DNA of 64,000 bases, taken from Iodobacter sp. BJB302 (GTDB lineage: Bacteria > Pseudomonadota > Gammaproteobacteria > Burkholderiales > Chitinibacteraceae). This document shows, one piece after another, positions 17,333 to 27,777 of this stretch. Position 1 is the stretch's first letter, and each line of letters starts with the position of its first letter. The stretch spans positions 1-64,000 of the forward strand of contig NZ_PDZG01000017.1 of the NCBI RefSeq assembly GCF_002735645.1, in the 5' to 3' direction. The notes under the pieces were generated by a model that made no database searches, had not been told where the DNA came from, and saw only the letters and a list, made by a program, of their open reading frames with translations. The translations under genes were made by a program, and so were the position numbers.

Positions 17333-18814
17333 ATGAAAGCTGTGAGCTGGAACCTCCCTACTCCCGACCTTCCTGCGATCGATGCCATCGCTGCGGGCGC
17401 GCGTCTTGTAGCCGATAGCCGCAGCGTTCAGGCGGGTGACGTCTTCCTTGCCTTTCAGGGTGAATACGCCGATGGCCGCAGCTATATCGCGGATGCGATC
17501 GCAGCTGGCGCAGCAGCCGTGCTGTGGGAAGCAGAAGACTTTGTATGGAATCCAGCGTGGAAAACGCCCAATCTGGCGATCCCGCAACTGCGCGCCCAAG
17601 CCGGGATTGTAGCAGCTCATTTATTGGGCAACCCGTCGCAATCGATGTTTGTAACCGGGATTACCGGCACCAATGGCAAAACATCGATCGCCAACTGGCT
17701 GGCGCAAGCCTTTAATTTGCTCGGCAACAAAACCGGTGTGCTCGGCACGCTGGGCAATGGCTTTATTGATAAATTAGAAAGCTCGACCCATACCACGCTT
17801 GACCCGGTAACCCTGCAAGGCTGGCTGGCCCGCCTGCAAACAGAGGGCGCCAGCCATATTGCGATGGAAGTCTCCTCGCATGGACTGGATCAGGGCCGCG
17901 TGCACGGCACTCATTTTGATGTGGCGGTATTTACCAACCTTACCCGCGATCACCTGGATTACCACGGTGATATGGGCAGCTATGGCGCAGCAAAAGCCCT
18001 GCTGTTTAACTGGGAAGGCTTAAAAACCGCCGTCATCAATACCGACGATGCTTTTGGCCGCGAGCTGGCTTCTCAATGCAAAGCCCCCCGCGTACTGACC
18101 TATGGTCTGGAAAACGGCGGCATTCGCGCCACAAAAATCAACTTAACACTGGCCGGCCTAGAGCTGGAAGTCGCCACGCCTTACGGCCTGTGCAATATTA
18201 ATTCCCCGATGCTGGGCCGTTTTAATGCCAGCAATTTGCTTGCATGCCTGTCTGTTTTACTCGCTGCCGATGTACCACTGGCGCAAGCTGCCGATGTGCT
18301 CAGCCGGATTCAGCCCGCCGCGGGCCGGATGCAAAAGCTGGGCGGCGATGAGCGCCCCCTGATTGTGGTTGATTACGCACACACCCCGGATGCGCTGGAA
18401 AAAGCGCTGACCACGCTGCGCGAATCCATGCCGGAAAAAAGCCGCCTTTATTGCATCTTTGGCTGCGGCGGCGACCGGGACAAAGGCAAGCGTCCGCTGA
18501 TGGGCGAAATTGCCTGCCGCCTTGCCGACGCAGTGATTATCACCTCAGACAATCCGCGCAGCGAAACCCCGCAAGCCATTATTCAGGACATCGTACGAGG
18601 CGTTTCCGGCGTGCCTGGCAGCGGCCATGCCAACTACAGCATCGATTCAGACCGCTCTTCTGCCATCAGCGACGCCATTGATGTGGCAACAGCCAAAGAC
18701 GTTGTGCTGATCGCAGGCAAGGGCCACGAAACTTACCAGGAAATCGCAGGAATTCGTCATCCGTTTGATGATGTCGCCATTGCAAACCGTGCTTTAGCAA
18801 GGAAGAAAAAATAA
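17333..18814 (+). CDS. murE: UDP-MurNAc-Ala-Glu:meso-diaminopimelate ligase MurE
   Basis: This cytoplasmic Mur ligase adds the third residue of the peptidoglycan stem peptide. The 493-residue protein has the ATP loop GTNGKT at 112-117, the region MEVSSHGLDQGR, and near residue 405 the DNPR motif (TSDNPRSE) that marks meso-diaminopimelate rather than lysine specificity. GKGHE follows near 465. A 90-base gap separates it from ftsI; AAAGGAAG precedes the ATG. The stop overlaps the murF ATG (TAATG). Confidence 0.96.
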   Translation: MKAVSWNLPTPDLPAIDAIAAGARLVADSRSVQAGDVFLAFQGEYADGRSYIADAIAAGAAAVLWEAEDFVWNPAWKTPNLAIPQLRAQAGIVAAHLLGNPSQSMFVTGITGTNGKTSIANWLAQAFNLLGNKTGVLGTLGNGFIDKLESSTHTTLDPVTLQGWLARLQTEGASHIAMEVSSHGLDQGRVHGTHFDVAVFTNLTRDHLDYHGDMGSYGAAKALLFNWEGLKTAVINTDDAFGRELASQCKAPRVLTYGLENGGIRATKINLTLAGLELEVATPYGLCNINSPMLGRFNASNLLACLSVLLAADVPLAQAADVLSRIQPAAGRMQKLGGDERPLIVVDYAHTPDALEKALTTLRESMPEKSRLYCIFGCGGDRDKGKRPLMGEIACRLADAVIITSDNPRSETPQAIIQDIVRGVSGVPGSGHANYSIDSDRSSAISDAIDVATAKDVVLIAGKGHETYQEIAGIRHPFDDVAIANRALARKKK

Positions 18815-20181
18815 TGTTGTCCCTGCAAGAAACCGCACAGGCTCTGAAAGCCTCCTTCACTGGCGCTGGCGAGGCTCGCTTTGCGCGTGTCACCACAGAC
18901 AGCCGTGATATTCGTGCGGGCGATTTATTTATTGCTTTGCGTGGTGAAAAATTTAACGCAAATGAGTTTGCCGATGCCGCCATTGCCGCTGGAGCCGTTG
19001 CCGCCATCGTTGATACACCGATTGCCGGGCCGCATATTTTAGTCAGCGATACCCTGGCCGCCCTTGGGCAGCTTGCAGCCTATTGGCGCGAGCTGCTTAA
19101 AAATACGGCAGGCCAGGTCGTAATTGGTGTTACCGGCAGCAACGGCAAAACCACGGTGAAAGAAATGATTTCTGCCGTGCTGACTCAACACCAGGGCCAG
19201 GATTCGGTGCATGCCACCCGGGGCAATTTAAACAACCATATTGGCCTGCCGCTTACCCTGCTGGCTGCCCGTGCACAGCACCGCTATGTTGTGGCTGAAA
19301 TGGGCATGAATCATTTTGATGAGATCAGCTACCTCACCCATATCGCCAAACCCGATATCGCCATCATCACCAATGCAGGCCGCTGCCACCTGGAAGCACT
19401 GGGCAGCGTAGCAGGCGTGGCGCAGGCCAAGGGTGAAATTTTTGCAGGCCTGGTTGCTGGTGGCTACGCCATTATCAATAACGATGACGACTATGCCCCA
19501 CTCTGGCGCGAGCTGGCCAAAGAGCATCCGCAAGTCAGCTTCAGCCTCAGTAATGCCGATGTATATGCACGTAATTTGTGTGCACATATTCATGGCGCGC
19601 AATTTACGCTCTGCACCCCGGATGATTCAGCTCAGGTCGATTTACAAATCCCTGGCTTACACAATGTACTTAATGCGCTGGGCGCAGCTGCCGTAGGGCA
19701 TGCGCTTAAGATTGGCGCTGAAGACATTGCCAGCGGGCTGGCCGGTTATGAAGGCACTAAGGGCCGTTTGCAAAGCAAAAATGCATTTAATGGCGCAAAA
19801 GTATTTGATGACACTTACAACGCCAACCCCGATTCAATGAAAGCCGCCATCGATGTTCTGGCGGGCTTTGGCCCGGAAACCCTGCTGGTTTTAGGCGATA
19901 TGGGTGAAATTGGCAGCGATACAGCAGAGCGGCATCAGGAAATTGGTGCTTACGCCCGCAGCAAAGGCATACGCGCGCTTTACACCCTGGGCGAGCAAAT
20001 GCAGCTGGCCAGTACGGCCTTTGGCGGAACGGCACAACATTTTGCCGACGTTGCAGCATTAATCGCAGCGGTTCGCACTGATTTAACGCCAACGGCCACG
20101 CTTTTGGTCAAAGGCTCGCGTTTTATGCGCATGGAACGCGTCGTTGATGGCGTAGTGATGAACACTCTGGAGAAGATGTAA
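18814..20181 (+). CDS. murF: UDP-MurNAc-tripeptide:D-Ala-D-Ala ligase MurF
   Basis: It adds D-Ala-D-Ala to complete the UDP-MurNAc-pentapeptide. The 455 residues include TTDSRDIRAGDLFIALRGEKF at the N terminus, ATP loop GVTGSNGKTTVKEM near residues 105-118, EMGMNHFDEI, and DDTYNANPDSMKAA near 330. It starts within the murE stop (TAATG) and is followed directly by mraY with no gap. Confidence 0.96.
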   Translation: MLSLQETAQALKASFTGAGEARFARVTTDSRDIRAGDLFIALRGEKFNANEFADAAIAAGAVAAIVDTPIAGPHILVSDTLAALGQLAAYWRELLKNTAGQVVIGVTGSNGKTTVKEMISAVLTQHQGQDSVHATRGNLNNHIGLPLTLLAARAQHRYVVAEMGMNHFDEISYLTHIAKPDIAIITNAGRCHLEALGSVAGVAQAKGEIFAGLVAGGYAIINNDDDYAPLWRELAKEHPQVSFSLSNADVYARNLCAHIHGAQFTLCTPDDSAQVDLQIPGLHNVLNALGAAAVGHALKIGAEDIASGLAGYEGTKGRLQSKNAFNGAKVFDDTYNANPDSMKAAIDVLAGFGPETLLVLGDMGEIGSDTAERHQEIGAYARSKGIRALYTLGEQMQLASTAFGGTAQHFADVAALIAAVRTDLTPTATLLVKGSRFMRMERVVDGVVMNTLEKM

Positions 20182-21270
20182 ATGTTGTTGCTGTTAACCC
20201 AATGGCTGGGCGAATCGATTCGCGCCTTTAATGTTTTTAACTACATCACCCTCAGGGCGGTGCTGGCGACCATGACGGCGCTGGGCATCTCCTGGACGAT
20301 GGGCCCATGGGTCATTAAAAAATTAACCGATTTAAAAGTAGGTCAGGTTGTCCGTACTGACGGTGTACAGGCTCATTTAATTAAAGCAGGCACCCCAACC
20401 ATGGGGGGCACGCTGATTTTGCTGGCGATTGGCTTAACCACCCTGCTCTGGGGCGACTTACGCAACAAGTATGTATGGCTGGCGCTGATTGTCACCATGG
20501 CAACGGGTGTGATTGGTTTTGTGGATGACTACCGCAAAATTGCGCTGAAAGATCCTAAGGGTTTATCGGCCAAAGCCAAGCTTTTCTGGCAATCGCTGAT
20601 TGCGATTGGTGCTGGGGTATTTCTGGTCCACGCCGGAGGCAGCCTGCCCGCCAATACCGGCTTTGTGATTCCATTTTTTAAGCAGATTCTCTACCCCTTT
20701 GGCGCGATTGGCTTTTGCGTGCTGACTTACTTTGTGATTGTGGGCACCAGTAATGCGGTCAACCTAACGGATGGTCTGGACGGGCTGGCGATTATGCCAA
20801 CGGTGCTGATTTCTTTTGCTTTTTGCATTTTTGCCTATGTTGCGGGCAATGTGGTGTTTTCCAAATATCTGGGCGTGCCCCATGTACCCGGCGCAGGCGA
20901 GCTGGTGATTTTCTGTGCGGCCATGGCCGGTGCAGGGCTGGGATTTTTATGGTTTAACGCCTATCCAGCCGAAGTCTTTATGGGTGACGTGGGCGCACTG
21001 GCGCTTGGTGCTGGCCTCGGTATTGTGGCGGTGATTGTTCGCCAGGAAATCGTCTTGCTGATTATGGGCGGCGTGTTTGTGATGGAAGCGTTGTCGGTAA
21101 TGATTCAGGTGGCCAGCTTTAAATTACGCGGCAAACGAGTCTTCCGAATGGCCCCGATTCACCATCATTACGAATTAAAAGGCTGGAAAGAAACGCAGGT
21201 TGTCGTGCGTTTCTGGATTATCACCATGCTGTTGGTACTGGCTGGTTTAGCAACGCTGAAGCTGCGTTAA
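20182..21270 (+). CDS. mraY: Phospho-MurNAc-pentapeptide transferase MraY
   Basis: This polytopic membrane enzyme transfers phospho-MurNAc-pentapeptide to undecaprenyl phosphate, forming lipid I. The 362-residue length is standard with about ten membrane segments. Catalytic motifs are present: [11 protein letters not shown] with Asp115-Asp116, [22 protein letters not shown], and the cytoplasmic [12 protein letters not shown]. It follows murF directly; a dispersed repeat copy separates it from murD. Confidence 0.97.
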   Translation: MLLLLTQWLGESIRAFNVFNYITLRAVLATMTALGISWTMGPWVIKKLTDLKVGQVVRTDGVQAHLIKAGTPTMGGTLILLAIGLTTLLWGDLRNKYVWLALIVTMATGVIGFVDDYRKIALKDPKGLSAKAKLFWQSLIAIGAGVFLVHAGGSLPANTGFVIPFFKQILYPFGAIGFCVLTYFVIVGTSNAVNLTDGLDGLAIMPTVLISFAFCIFAYVAGNVVFSKYLGVPHVPGAGELVIFCAAMAGAGLGFLWFNAYPAEVFMGDVGALALGAGLGIVAVIVRQEIVLLIMGGVFVMEALSVMIQVASFKLRGKRVFRMAPIHHHYELKGWKETQVVVRFWIITMLLVLAGLATLKLR

Positions 21271-21276
21271 ACAGAT

Positions 21277-21417
21277 TAAACCCGAATCTTGAACCACAGA
21301 GGACACAGAGTTACACGGAGAAAACCTTCAGAACGAAGAAATGGGCCTGTAATTCTCTTGCCTTTCTCCGTGCCCCTCCGTGTTCTCCTTTTCTCCGTGC
21401 TTTAAGATTTGGGTTCT
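21277..21417. repeat. Dispersed ACGGAG/CTCCGT inverted repeat, copy G
   Basis: This is a complete copy inside the division operon. The left arm AAACCCGAATCTTGAACCAC continues with GGACACAGAGTTACACGGAG and AAAACC. The right arm is CTTTCTCCGTGCCCCTCCGTG, TTCTCCTTTTCTCCGTG, then TTTAAGATTTGGGTT. The centre is about 40 bases. Confidence 0.9.
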
Positions 21418-21461
21418 TTAGGTAGTTTGGGTTTTAGCTTGTAGACATTAAAGAGAAGAAA

Positions 21462-22847
21462 ATGAATTACCAAGGCAAACATTGCGTCGTTGTGGGTTTA
21501 GGCGAATCGGGCTTTTCTGCTGCTAAATGGCTGGCCGCTCAGGGCGCGCGCGTCACGGTGGCAGACAGCCGCAGCACGCCTCCAAACCTGGAACTGCTGC
21601 ATACTGCCCATCCTGATATTGAACTGCGCTTGGGTGCATTCAGCGATGCCACGTTTGCAGATGCCGGTGCGCTGATTGTTAGCCCGGGTGTGTCACTTGC
21701 CACCCCGGCCATTGCTGCAGCAGTGGCCCGTGGCGTGCCTGCTCTGGGCGATGTGGAATTATTTGCTCAGGCCATTGCCGGCACTGGCGTAAAAGTCATT
21801 GCCATCACCGGCTCCAACGGTAAATCCACCGTCACCAGCATGGTCGGCCAGATGTGCGAAGCCGCCGGTTTAAAAGCCGTGATGGCTGGCAATATCGGCC
21901 TGCCGGTGCTGGATGCGCTCACCGCCAGACCGGATGCCGATGTGTTTGTGCTGGAGCTTTCCAGCTTTCAGCTCGAAACCACCACCTCACTGAATGCCGA
22001 TGCAGCCACCGTACTGAATATCAGCGAAGACCATTTAGACCGTTATAAAAATCTGGCGCATTACGCCGCCACTAAGGCTGCTATTTTTGCCGGTACTGGC
22101 GTTGTGGTACTCAACCGCGAAGACGCACATTGTGTGGCCATGGCAGCAGCACTGCCATCCCGCCAGATTGTCTGGTTTGGTGCCGATGCGCCGCGTACCG
22201 CTGATGAGTACGGCCTGAAAGGGGCCGAATTCACCTTAAGCCTTGGGGATGAAGCGCTGTTCAATGCGGCAGAGCTGCCCGTTGCAGGCTTACATAATGC
22301 AGTGAATGCACTTTCTGCTATCGCACTTTGCCGCGCCATTGGCTTAGAAACAGCCCCACTGCTGGCCGCTTTGAAATCATTCACAGGCCTTGCCCACCGG
22401 GTGGAGTATGTGGCCACGGTTCAGGGCGTTGATTACTTTGATGATTCCAAAGGCACCAATGTAGGCGCAACCGAAGCGGCACTCAAAGGCATGACCCGCC
22501 CTGTTGTGCTGATCGCTGGCGGCGATGGCAAGGGGCAGGATTTCCGCCCACTTAAAGCCGCATGCGAGCGCATTTGCCGCGCGGTGATTCTGATTGGCCG
22601 CGACGCCCCCATTCTGGCCGAAGCGCTCAATGAAGCCCAATCACAGTTTGTAGATTTTGATAACGAACATCTGCTGCCCATCCTGCAACTGCCCAATATG
22701 GAAATGGCCGTGCAGTTTGCCAGCAACTTTGCTGAAAGCGGCGATGTTGTGCTGCTTTCCCCAGCTTGCGCCAGCCTCGATATGTACCGCAACTATCACC
22801 ACCGCGCCGAAGTATTTATCGCTGCGGTTAAAGGTTTAGGAAGCTGA
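21462..22847 (+). CDS. murD: UDP-MurNAc-Ala:D-glutamate ligase MurD
   Basis: It adds D-glutamate to UDP-MurNAc-L-Ala in the cytoplasm. The 461 residues start with an N-terminal Rossmann region (VVVGLGESGFSAAKWLA), then the ATP loop AITGSNGKSTVTSM near residue 115, ELSSFQLETT, NISEDHLDRYKN, YFDDSKGTNVGATEAAL near 325, and LLSPACASLDMY near 435. The ATG has AGAGAAGA upstream. Immediately after its stop lies a short frame that copies the ftsW start. Confidence 0.96.
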   Translation: MNYQGKHCVVVGLGESGFSAAKWLAAQGARVTVADSRSTPPNLELLHTAHPDIELRLGAFSDATFADAGALIVSPGVSLATPAIAAAVARGVPALGDVELFAQAIAGTGVKVIAITGSNGKSTVTSMVGQMCEAAGLKAVMAGNIGLPVLDALTARPDADVFVLELSSFQLETTTSLNADAATVLNISEDHLDRYKNLAHYAATKAAIFAGTGVVVLNREDAHCVAMAAALPSRQIVWFGADAPRTADEYGLKGAEFTLSLGDEALFNAAELPVAGLHNAVNALSAIALCRAIGLETAPLLAALKSFTGLAHRVEYVATVQGVDYFDDSKGTNVGATEAALKGMTRPVVLIAGGDGKGQDFRPLKAACERICRAVILIGRDAPILAEALNEAQSQFVDFDNEHLLPILQLPNMEMAVQFASNFAESGDVVLLSPACASLDMYRNYHHRAEVFIAAVKGLGS

Positions 22848-22962
22848 TATGCGCCAGCTATTTTCTCAAACCGCCATTCGGGTATGCCTAGCGATGAATG
22901 GGCATAAAGATACGCTCCCAAAAGGTTTGGAGGCCTGATGCGCCAGCTATTTTCACAAGCTA
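22830..22962 (+). repeat. Partial tandem duplication at the murD/ftsW junction
   Basis: AAAGGTTTAGGAAGCTGAT plus ATGCGCCAGCTATTTTC at 22830-22865 recurs as AAAGGTTTGGAGGCCTG plus ATGCGCCAGCTATTTTC at 22921-22954, a 91-base period. The 17 bases from the start codon are identical. The upstream copy has drifted beyond them. Confidence 0.85.
22849..22938 (+). CDS. 29-residue leader frame duplicating the FtsW N terminus
   Basis: The frame starts one base after the murD stop, with AGGAAG upstream, and begins MRQLFSQ exactly like FtsW before diverging. It ends in TGA overlapping the ftsW ATG (TGATG). Keeping the frame open and coupled on both sides is striking, and it may be translated. It has no recognised function of its own. 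Confidence 0.45.
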   Translation: MRQLFSQTAIRVCLAMNGHKDTLPKGLEA

Positions 22963-24125
22963 TCAAACGGCTGCGCCCCAATATGGCAGCCTATGATCAG
23001 GCGCTGTTCTGGTGCATTACCCTGCTGCTGACGATTGGTTTAGTGATGGTGTATTCCTCATCAATTGCGATGGCCGAAGTGGATAAAGACACTGGCTTTC
23101 GCTCTAACTATTTTTTGATTCGCCATGTGATTTTCCTGGTCGTCGGCATTGCGGGTGCATTTATTGCCTTCTCTGTTTCTACCAAAACCTGGCAGCAATA
23201 TTCATCCACCCTGTTTTTAATTGGCATGATTTTGCTGCTCCTGGTGCTGATTCCGGGCGTAGGGCGTGAAGTAAACGGCAGCCGCCGCTGGCTGTCTTTG
23301 GTGGTGATTAACTTGCAGCCATCCGAGCTGATGAAGCTGTTTGTTGTGCTTTATGCCGCGGATTACACCGTACGCAAAGCCATCAGCATGACAGGCTCAT
23401 TTATGCAAAGCGTAAGCAAAGTGCTGTTCCCCATGTTTATGGTGATGGCGCTGGTGGGCGCACTTTTACTGCTGGAGCCTGACTTTGGTGCTTTTGCCGT
23501 AATTACAGCAATCGCCATGGGCGCACTCTTTTTAGGCGGCTTTAACTGGAAGCTCTTTGCCGGGCTGTTTATGTTCCTGGGCGTGGCCTTTGTGGGGCTG
23601 GTGGTCAGCTCGCCATACCGTATGCAACGCGTACTGGGGTTTTTAGATCCGTGGAAAGATCCGTACGGCAAGGGCTATCAGCTTAGCCATTCACTGATTG
23701 CTTTTGGCCGGGGCGAATGGAGCGGTGTGGGTCTTGGGGCCAGCGTAGAAAAACTCTCCTACCTGCCGGAAGCGCATACCGACTTTTTAATGGCGATTAT
23801 TGCCGAAGAGTTTGGCTTTATCGGTGTAGCCCTTGTGATTTTGCTGTTTGCTTTTCTGATTTTTCGCTCGTTCATGATCGGCGTGCAAGCCGCCAAGCTG
23901 GAGCGCCACTGGCAAGCTTTAGCCGCGCAAGGCGTAGGAATCTGGATGGGCGTGCAGTCATTTATCAATATTGGCGTAAATATGGGCCTGATGCCCACCA
24001 AGGGTTTAACCCTGCCGCTGCTGTCTTTTGGTGGCTCTGGCGTGGTTGCAAATTTAATTGCTTTAGGCGTTCTGATGCGGATTGATTACGAAAACCGCCA
24101 GCTGATCAGGGGGTACCGTGCATGA
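22938..24125 (+). CDS. ftsW: Septal peptidoglycan polymerase FtsW
   Basis: This SEDS-family glycosyltransferase polymerises lipid II at the septum with FtsI. The 395-residue protein has about ten membrane segments. [15 protein letters not shown] is near residue 30, [15 protein letters not shown] near 110, [10 protein letters not shown] near 178, and [32 protein letters not shown] (split across residues 250-285) is the catalytic and lipid II-binding region. ATG 22938 is chosen because it overlaps the stop of the leader frame and has GGAGG upstream. Confidence 0.95.
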   Translation: MRQLFSQAIKRLRPNMAAYDQALFWCITLLLTIGLVMVYSSSIAMAEVDKDTGFRSNYFLIRHVIFLVVGIAGAFIAFSVSTKTWQQYSSTLFLIGMILLLLVLIPGVGREVNGSRRWLSLVVINLQPSELMKLFVVLYAADYTVRKAISMTGSFMQSVSKVLFPMFMVMALVGALLLLEPDFGAFAVITAIAMGALFLGGFNWKLFAGLFMFLGVAFVGLVVSSPYRMQRVLGFLDPWKDPYGKGYQLSHSLIAFGRGEWSGVGLGASVEKLSYLPEAHTDFLMAIIAEEFGFIGVALVILLFAFLIFRSFMIGVQAAKLERHWQALAAQGVGIWMGVQSFINIGVNMGLMPTKGLTLPLLSFGGSGVVANLIALGVLMRIDYENRQLIRGYRA

Positions 24126-25189
24126 GTAAACGTACCCTTCTCGTGATGGCAGGCGGCACAGGCGGGCATATTTTCCCCGCCCTTGCAGTGGCTGAAGAGC
24201 TAAAAACACGCGGCTGGAAGATTATCTGGCTGGGCGCTGCCGGCCGTATGGAAACACGCATCGTGCCGGAACATGGCATTGATCTGATCACCCTCAAAAT
24301 TGATGGTGTGCGCGGCAAAGGGCTGCTGAAAAAACTCAGCCAGCCCTGGGTACAGCTCAAGGCCCTTTGCGGCGCATTTAAAGCCATTTTTGAGCACAGG
24401 CCTGATGTGGCCATTGGCTTTGGCGGCTTTACCGGCTTCCCTGGCGGCGTAGCGATGCGCATGCTGTGGCTGCCACTGGTGATCCACGAACAAAACTCGG
24501 TAGCAGGGCTCACTAATAAGGTGCTGTCTAAGATTGCCAGCCGTGTGCTGTTTGCTTTTCCAAGTGCGTTTCCAGGGGTTGAAGGCTGCATTGGTAATCC
24601 GGTAAGAGCAGAAATCCAAAATCTGGCGCTGCCTGAAGCCCGCTTTGCAGGGCGCACTGGCCCGCTCAGGCTGCTGGTTGTGGGTGGCAGCTTAGGCGCA
24701 CAGGTTTTTAACGAAGAAGTCCCCAAGGCACTGGCCTTGATGCCTGCTGATCAGCGCCCGGTGGTGATTCATCAGGCGGGCGAAAAACATATCGAAGCCT
24801 TGCGGGCCAATTATGCCGCCGCCGGTGTGAGCGCAGATTGCGTGGCGTTTATCAGCGATATGGCAGAGGCCTACGCCAATGCCGATTTGATTTTATGCCG
24901 TGCCGGCGCACTGACCGTGGCCGAGCTGGCCTGTGTAGGCGCCGCATCGGTGCTGGTGCCTTTTCCGCACGCCGTTGATGATCACCAAACCGGCAATGCA
25001 CGCTATTTAAGTGAGAACGGTGCAGGCCTTTTAATCTCACAAAAAGAATTTAACGCCGCCGCGTTTGCCCAATTACTGACCCAAACCAGCCGCGGGCAAT
25101 GCTTAAGCATCGCCAAGCTAGCACGCGGTCTGGCAAAACCGGATGCCACGATGCAAGTGGTATCGGTGATTGAAGAATTAGCCAAGTAG
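24122..25189 (+). CDS. murG: UDP-GlcNAc:lipid I GlcNAc transferase MurG
   Basis: This membrane-associated glycosyltransferase converts lipid I to lipid II. The 355 residues begin with the glycine-rich [16 protein letters not shown] (residues 9-24). [13 protein letters not shown] is near 101, [15 protein letters not shown] near 121, and the C-terminal UDP-GlcNAc site includes [12 protein letters not shown] near 260 and [16 protein letters not shown]. It overlaps ftsW by four bases (ATGA). Confidence 0.96.
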   Translation: MSKRTLLVMAGGTGGHIFPALAVAEELKTRGWKIIWLGAAGRMETRIVPEHGIDLITLKIDGVRGKGLLKKLSQPWVQLKALCGAFKAIFEHRPDVAIGFGGFTGFPGGVAMRMLWLPLVIHEQNSVAGLTNKVLSKIASRVLFAFPSAFPGVEGCIGNPVRAEIQNLALPEARFAGRTGPLRLLVVGGSLGAQVFNEEVPKALALMPADQRPVVIHQAGEKHIEALRANYAAAGVSADCVAFISDMAEAYANADLILCRAGALTVAELACVGAASVLVPFPHAVDDHQTGNARYLSENGAGLLISQKEFNAAAFAQLLTQTSRGQCLSIAKLARGLAKPDATMQVVSVIEELAK

Positions 25190-25194
25190 AAACG

Positions 25195-26586
25195 ATGATG
25201 AAACACAAAGTTAAACGTATCCATTTTGTAGGCATAGGCGGCGTCGGCATGAGCGGTATCGCTGAAGTCTTGCTCAACCTTGGGTTTGAGATCAGTGGCT
25301 CAGACCTTGGCAGCAATGCCACCAGCCAGCGCCTTGCTGCAAACGGCGCGCACGTCCATTTGGGCCATGCGGCCGAATATGTGGCCAATGCGGATGTAGT
25401 GGTGATTTCCAGCGCGGTAAAAGACGACAACCCGGAAGTTATCGAAGCACGTAATCGTAAAATACCGGTAGTGCCACGGGCACAAATGCTGGCCGAGCTG
25501 ATGCGCTTAAAGCAAGGCATCGCCATTGCCGGCACGCACGGTAAAACCACTACCACCAGCCTGACTGCCTCAATTTTAGAAGCAGCGGGGCTTGATCCTA
25601 CCTTTGTAATTGGCGGCAAATTACACGCGGCAGGCAGTAATGCACGCCTTGGCCATGGCGACTTTTTAGTGGCCGAAGCCGATGAAAGCGATGCGTCTTT
25701 CCTGCTGCTCACCCCGGTTATTTCGGTAGTGACCAATATCGACCAGGACCATATGGATACCTATGGTCACGACTTTAACAACCTGAAGAAGGCGTTTATT
25801 ACCTTCTTGCAGCACCTGCCCTTCTATGGCCGCGCCGTACTGTGCATTGATGATCCTTATGTGCGCGAGATCCTGCCGCAGGTCACCAGCCCGATTACCA
25901 GCTACGGCATCAGCCCGGATGCCATGCTGCGCGCAGAAAACATCGTGGCGCTTGATGGCCGTATGCAATTTGATGCTGTTTGGGAAAACGGCGAATCCCG
26001 CCGCCTGCCCATCACACTGAATATGCCAGGCATGCACAATGTGCTGAACGCACTGGCCGCGATTGCGGTAGGGATTGAAATTGGCGCAGATGAAGCCGCC
26101 ATTCAGTCGGCATTAGCAAGCTTCCAGGGAGTAGGACGCCGCTTCCAGCGCTATGGCGAAATAGCGCTTGAAACAGGCGGCAGCTTTACGCTGGTGGATG
26201 ACTACGGCCACCACCCGGTTGAAATGGCCGCCACCATTGCCGCTGCACGGGGTGCGTTTCCGGGCCGCCGCTTAGTGCTGGCATTTCAGCCACACCGCTA
26301 CACCCGCACCCGCGATTGCTTTGAAGATTTTGTACAAGTGTTATCCACGGTTGATGGCTTATTGCTTGGCGAAGTGTATGCCGCCGGCGAAACCCCGATT
26401 GTGGCTGCAGACAGCCGCAGTCTGGCCCGCGCCGTGCGCGTAGTTGGCAAAGTAGAGCCGCAATTTGTGGCCGATATCCAGGAAATGCCCGCCGCCATTA
26501 TGGCCGCAGCCAAAGACGGCGATGTGATCATCACCATGGGCGCAGGCACGATAGGCGGCATTCCGGGCAAGGTGGCGGCGATTTAA
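25195..26586 (+). CDS. murC: UDP-N-acetylmuramate:L-alanine ligase MurC
   Basis: It performs the first peptide addition to UDP-MurNAc. The 463-residue protein has [17 protein letters not shown] near residues 9-25, ATP loop [12 protein letters not shown] near 106, [10 protein letters not shown] near 160, and [11 protein letters not shown] near 335. Two adjacent ATG codons (25195 and 25198) could start it. Its stop overlaps an ATG (TAATG) opening a short frame that runs into repeat copy H; murB is not found in this cluster. Confidence 0.96.
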   Translation: MMKHKVKRIHFVGIGGVGMSGIAEVLLNLGFEISGSDLGSNATSQRLAANGAHVHLGHAAEYVANADVVVISSAVKDDNPEVIEARNRKIPVVPRAQMLAELMRLKQGIAIAGTHGKTTTTSLTASILEAAGLDPTFVIGGKLHAAGSNARLGHGDFLVAEADESDASFLLLTPVISVVTNIDQDHMDTYGHDFNNLKKAFITFLQHLPFYGRAVLCIDDPYVREILPQVTSPITSYGISPDAMLRAENIVALDGRMQFDAVWENGESRRLPITLNMPGMHNVLNALAAIAVGIEIGADEAAIQSALASFQGVGRRFQRYGEIALETGGSFTLVDDYGHHPVEMAATIAAARGAFPGRRLVLAFQPHRYTRTRDCFEDFVQVLSTVDGLLLGEVYAAGETPIVAADSRSLARAVRVVGKVEPQFVADIQEMPAAIMAAAKDGDVIITMGAGTIGGIPGKVAAI

Positions 26587-26590
26587 TGAA

Positions 26591-26747
26591 CAAAACCCAG
26601 ATCTTTAACCACGGAGGGCACAGAGAACACGGAGTTTCACGAAGAAAACCTAAAACCTGAGAAAAACGAAAGACTAAATATTTTTTGCTTTTCTCCGTGG
26701 CCCTCCGTGTTCTCCTTTTCCTCCGTGGTTCAAGGTTTGGGTTTGAA
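26591..26747. repeat. Dispersed ACGGAG/CTCCGT inverted repeat, copy H
   Basis: This is a complete copy between murC and ddl. The left arm is AAACCCAGATCTTTAACCAC, GGAGGGCACAGAGAACACGG and AGTTTCACGAAGAAAACC. The right arm is CTTTTCTCCGTGGCCCTCC, GTGTTCTCCTTTTCCTCCG, TGGTTCAAGGTTTGGGTTT. The centre is about 45 bases. Confidence 0.9.
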
Positions 26748-26751
26748 ATTT

Positions 26752-26785
26752 GTAGGGTGGGCACGGCTTTGTGCCCACGCAGAAA
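26752..26785. repeat. GTAGGGTGGGCAC hairpin element
   Basis: GTGGGCAC and GTGCCCAC pair around GGCTTT, preceded by TGTAGG. A second copy of this element type lies at 47781-47820. It sits directly between repeat copy H and ddl. Confidence 0.8.
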
Positions 26786-26810
26786 TAACAGCTAGATTGA
26801 GCATGCAAAA

Positions 26811-27719
26811 ATGAATAAATACGGAAAAGTAGCGGTCGTGATGGGTGGCACTTCGGCAGAGCGTGAAGTGTCATTAATGAGCGGCAAAGGTGTTTTGGAA
26901 GCCCTGCAGGCACGCGGCGTGGATGCGTACGCTTTTGATCCGGCAACAAAGCCTCTTGAAGCGTTAAAAACAGAAGGTTTTGACCGCGCATTTCTGATTT
27001 TGCACGGCCCGTTTGGTGAAGACGGCACTTTGCAGGGCGCGCTTGAAGTGATGGGCATCCCTTACACGGGTTGTGGTGTATTGGCCTCGGCGCTGGGTAT
27101 GGATAAGCTGCGGAGCAAGTTAATCTGGCAAGCGCTTGGCCTGCCGATTCCAGCTTTTGAAATTTTGAATGAAAACAGCGATTTTGCTGCGATTGAGCAA
27201 AAACTTGGCCTGCCATTATTTGTAAAACCAGCCTGCGAAGGCTCCAGTATTGGCGTGAGCAAAGTAAAAAATACCGGGGAACTTGCCGCCGCGTTCGAAG
27301 AAGCTTACAAGTATGACAAGATTGTGATTGCAGAACAGTTCATTGGTGGGGGAGAATACACCGCCGCTGTACTGGGTGAACAAGTGCTGTCGTTTGTAAA
27401 GATCGAGCCTGCTACAGAATTCTACGATTACGAAGCCAAATATATCCGCGATGACACGGTTTACCGTTGTCCTGCGGGTTTGTCTACACAGCTCAACGAG
27501 CAAATTACCGCTTACGTGAAACAAGCCTTTTGGGCGCTTGGCGGCCGGGGTTGGGCACGTATTGATTTCTTAATGGATGAAGCGGGCAAACCTTATTTAT
27601 TAGAAGCCAATACCGCGCCAGGCATGACTTCACATAGTTTATTTCCTATGGCAGCAAGAGAAGCCGGCTTAAGTTATGAGGATTTAGTTTTGCAAGTATT
27701 AAACAGCACGCTGGAATAA
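26811..27719 (+). CDS. ddl: D-alanine:D-alanine ligase Ddl
   Basis: This ATP-grasp enzyme makes the D-Ala-D-Ala used by MurF. The 302-residue protein has [17 protein letters not shown] near residues 7-23, [13 protein letters not shown] near 64, the ATP-grasp segment [18 protein letters not shown] near 136, and the metal site [21 protein letters not shown] near 255-275. It corresponds to the DdlB form found in division clusters. The ATG is chosen for the standard [13 protein letters not shown] start. Confidence 0.95.
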   Translation: MNKYGKVAVVMGGTSAEREVSLMSGKGVLEALQARGVDAYAFDPATKPLEALKTEGFDRAFLILHGPFGEDGTLQGALEVMGIPYTGCGVLASALGMDKLRSKLIWQALGLPIPAFEILNENSDFAAIEQKLGLPLFVKPACEGSSIGVSKVKNTGELAAAFEEAYKYDKIVIAEQFIGGGEYTAAVLGEQVLSFVKIEPATEFYDYEAKYIRDDTVYRCPAGLSTQLNEQITAYVKQAFWALGGRGWARIDFLMDEAGKPYLLEANTAPGMTSHSLFPMAAREAGLSYEDLVLQVLNSTLE

Positions 27720-27777
27720 TAAGCGGTGATTTTATTAAGCCATTTCAGCCCACAGACCATTGCAGCGAGGTTCGCCC

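Noticed and set aside
17200-17335. Apparent repeat of the ftsI end before the murE start (GAAGAAACAT versus GAAGAAATAT)
   Set aside because: Similarity is limited to a purine-rich stretch expected for a ribosome-binding site and the rest aligns poorly.
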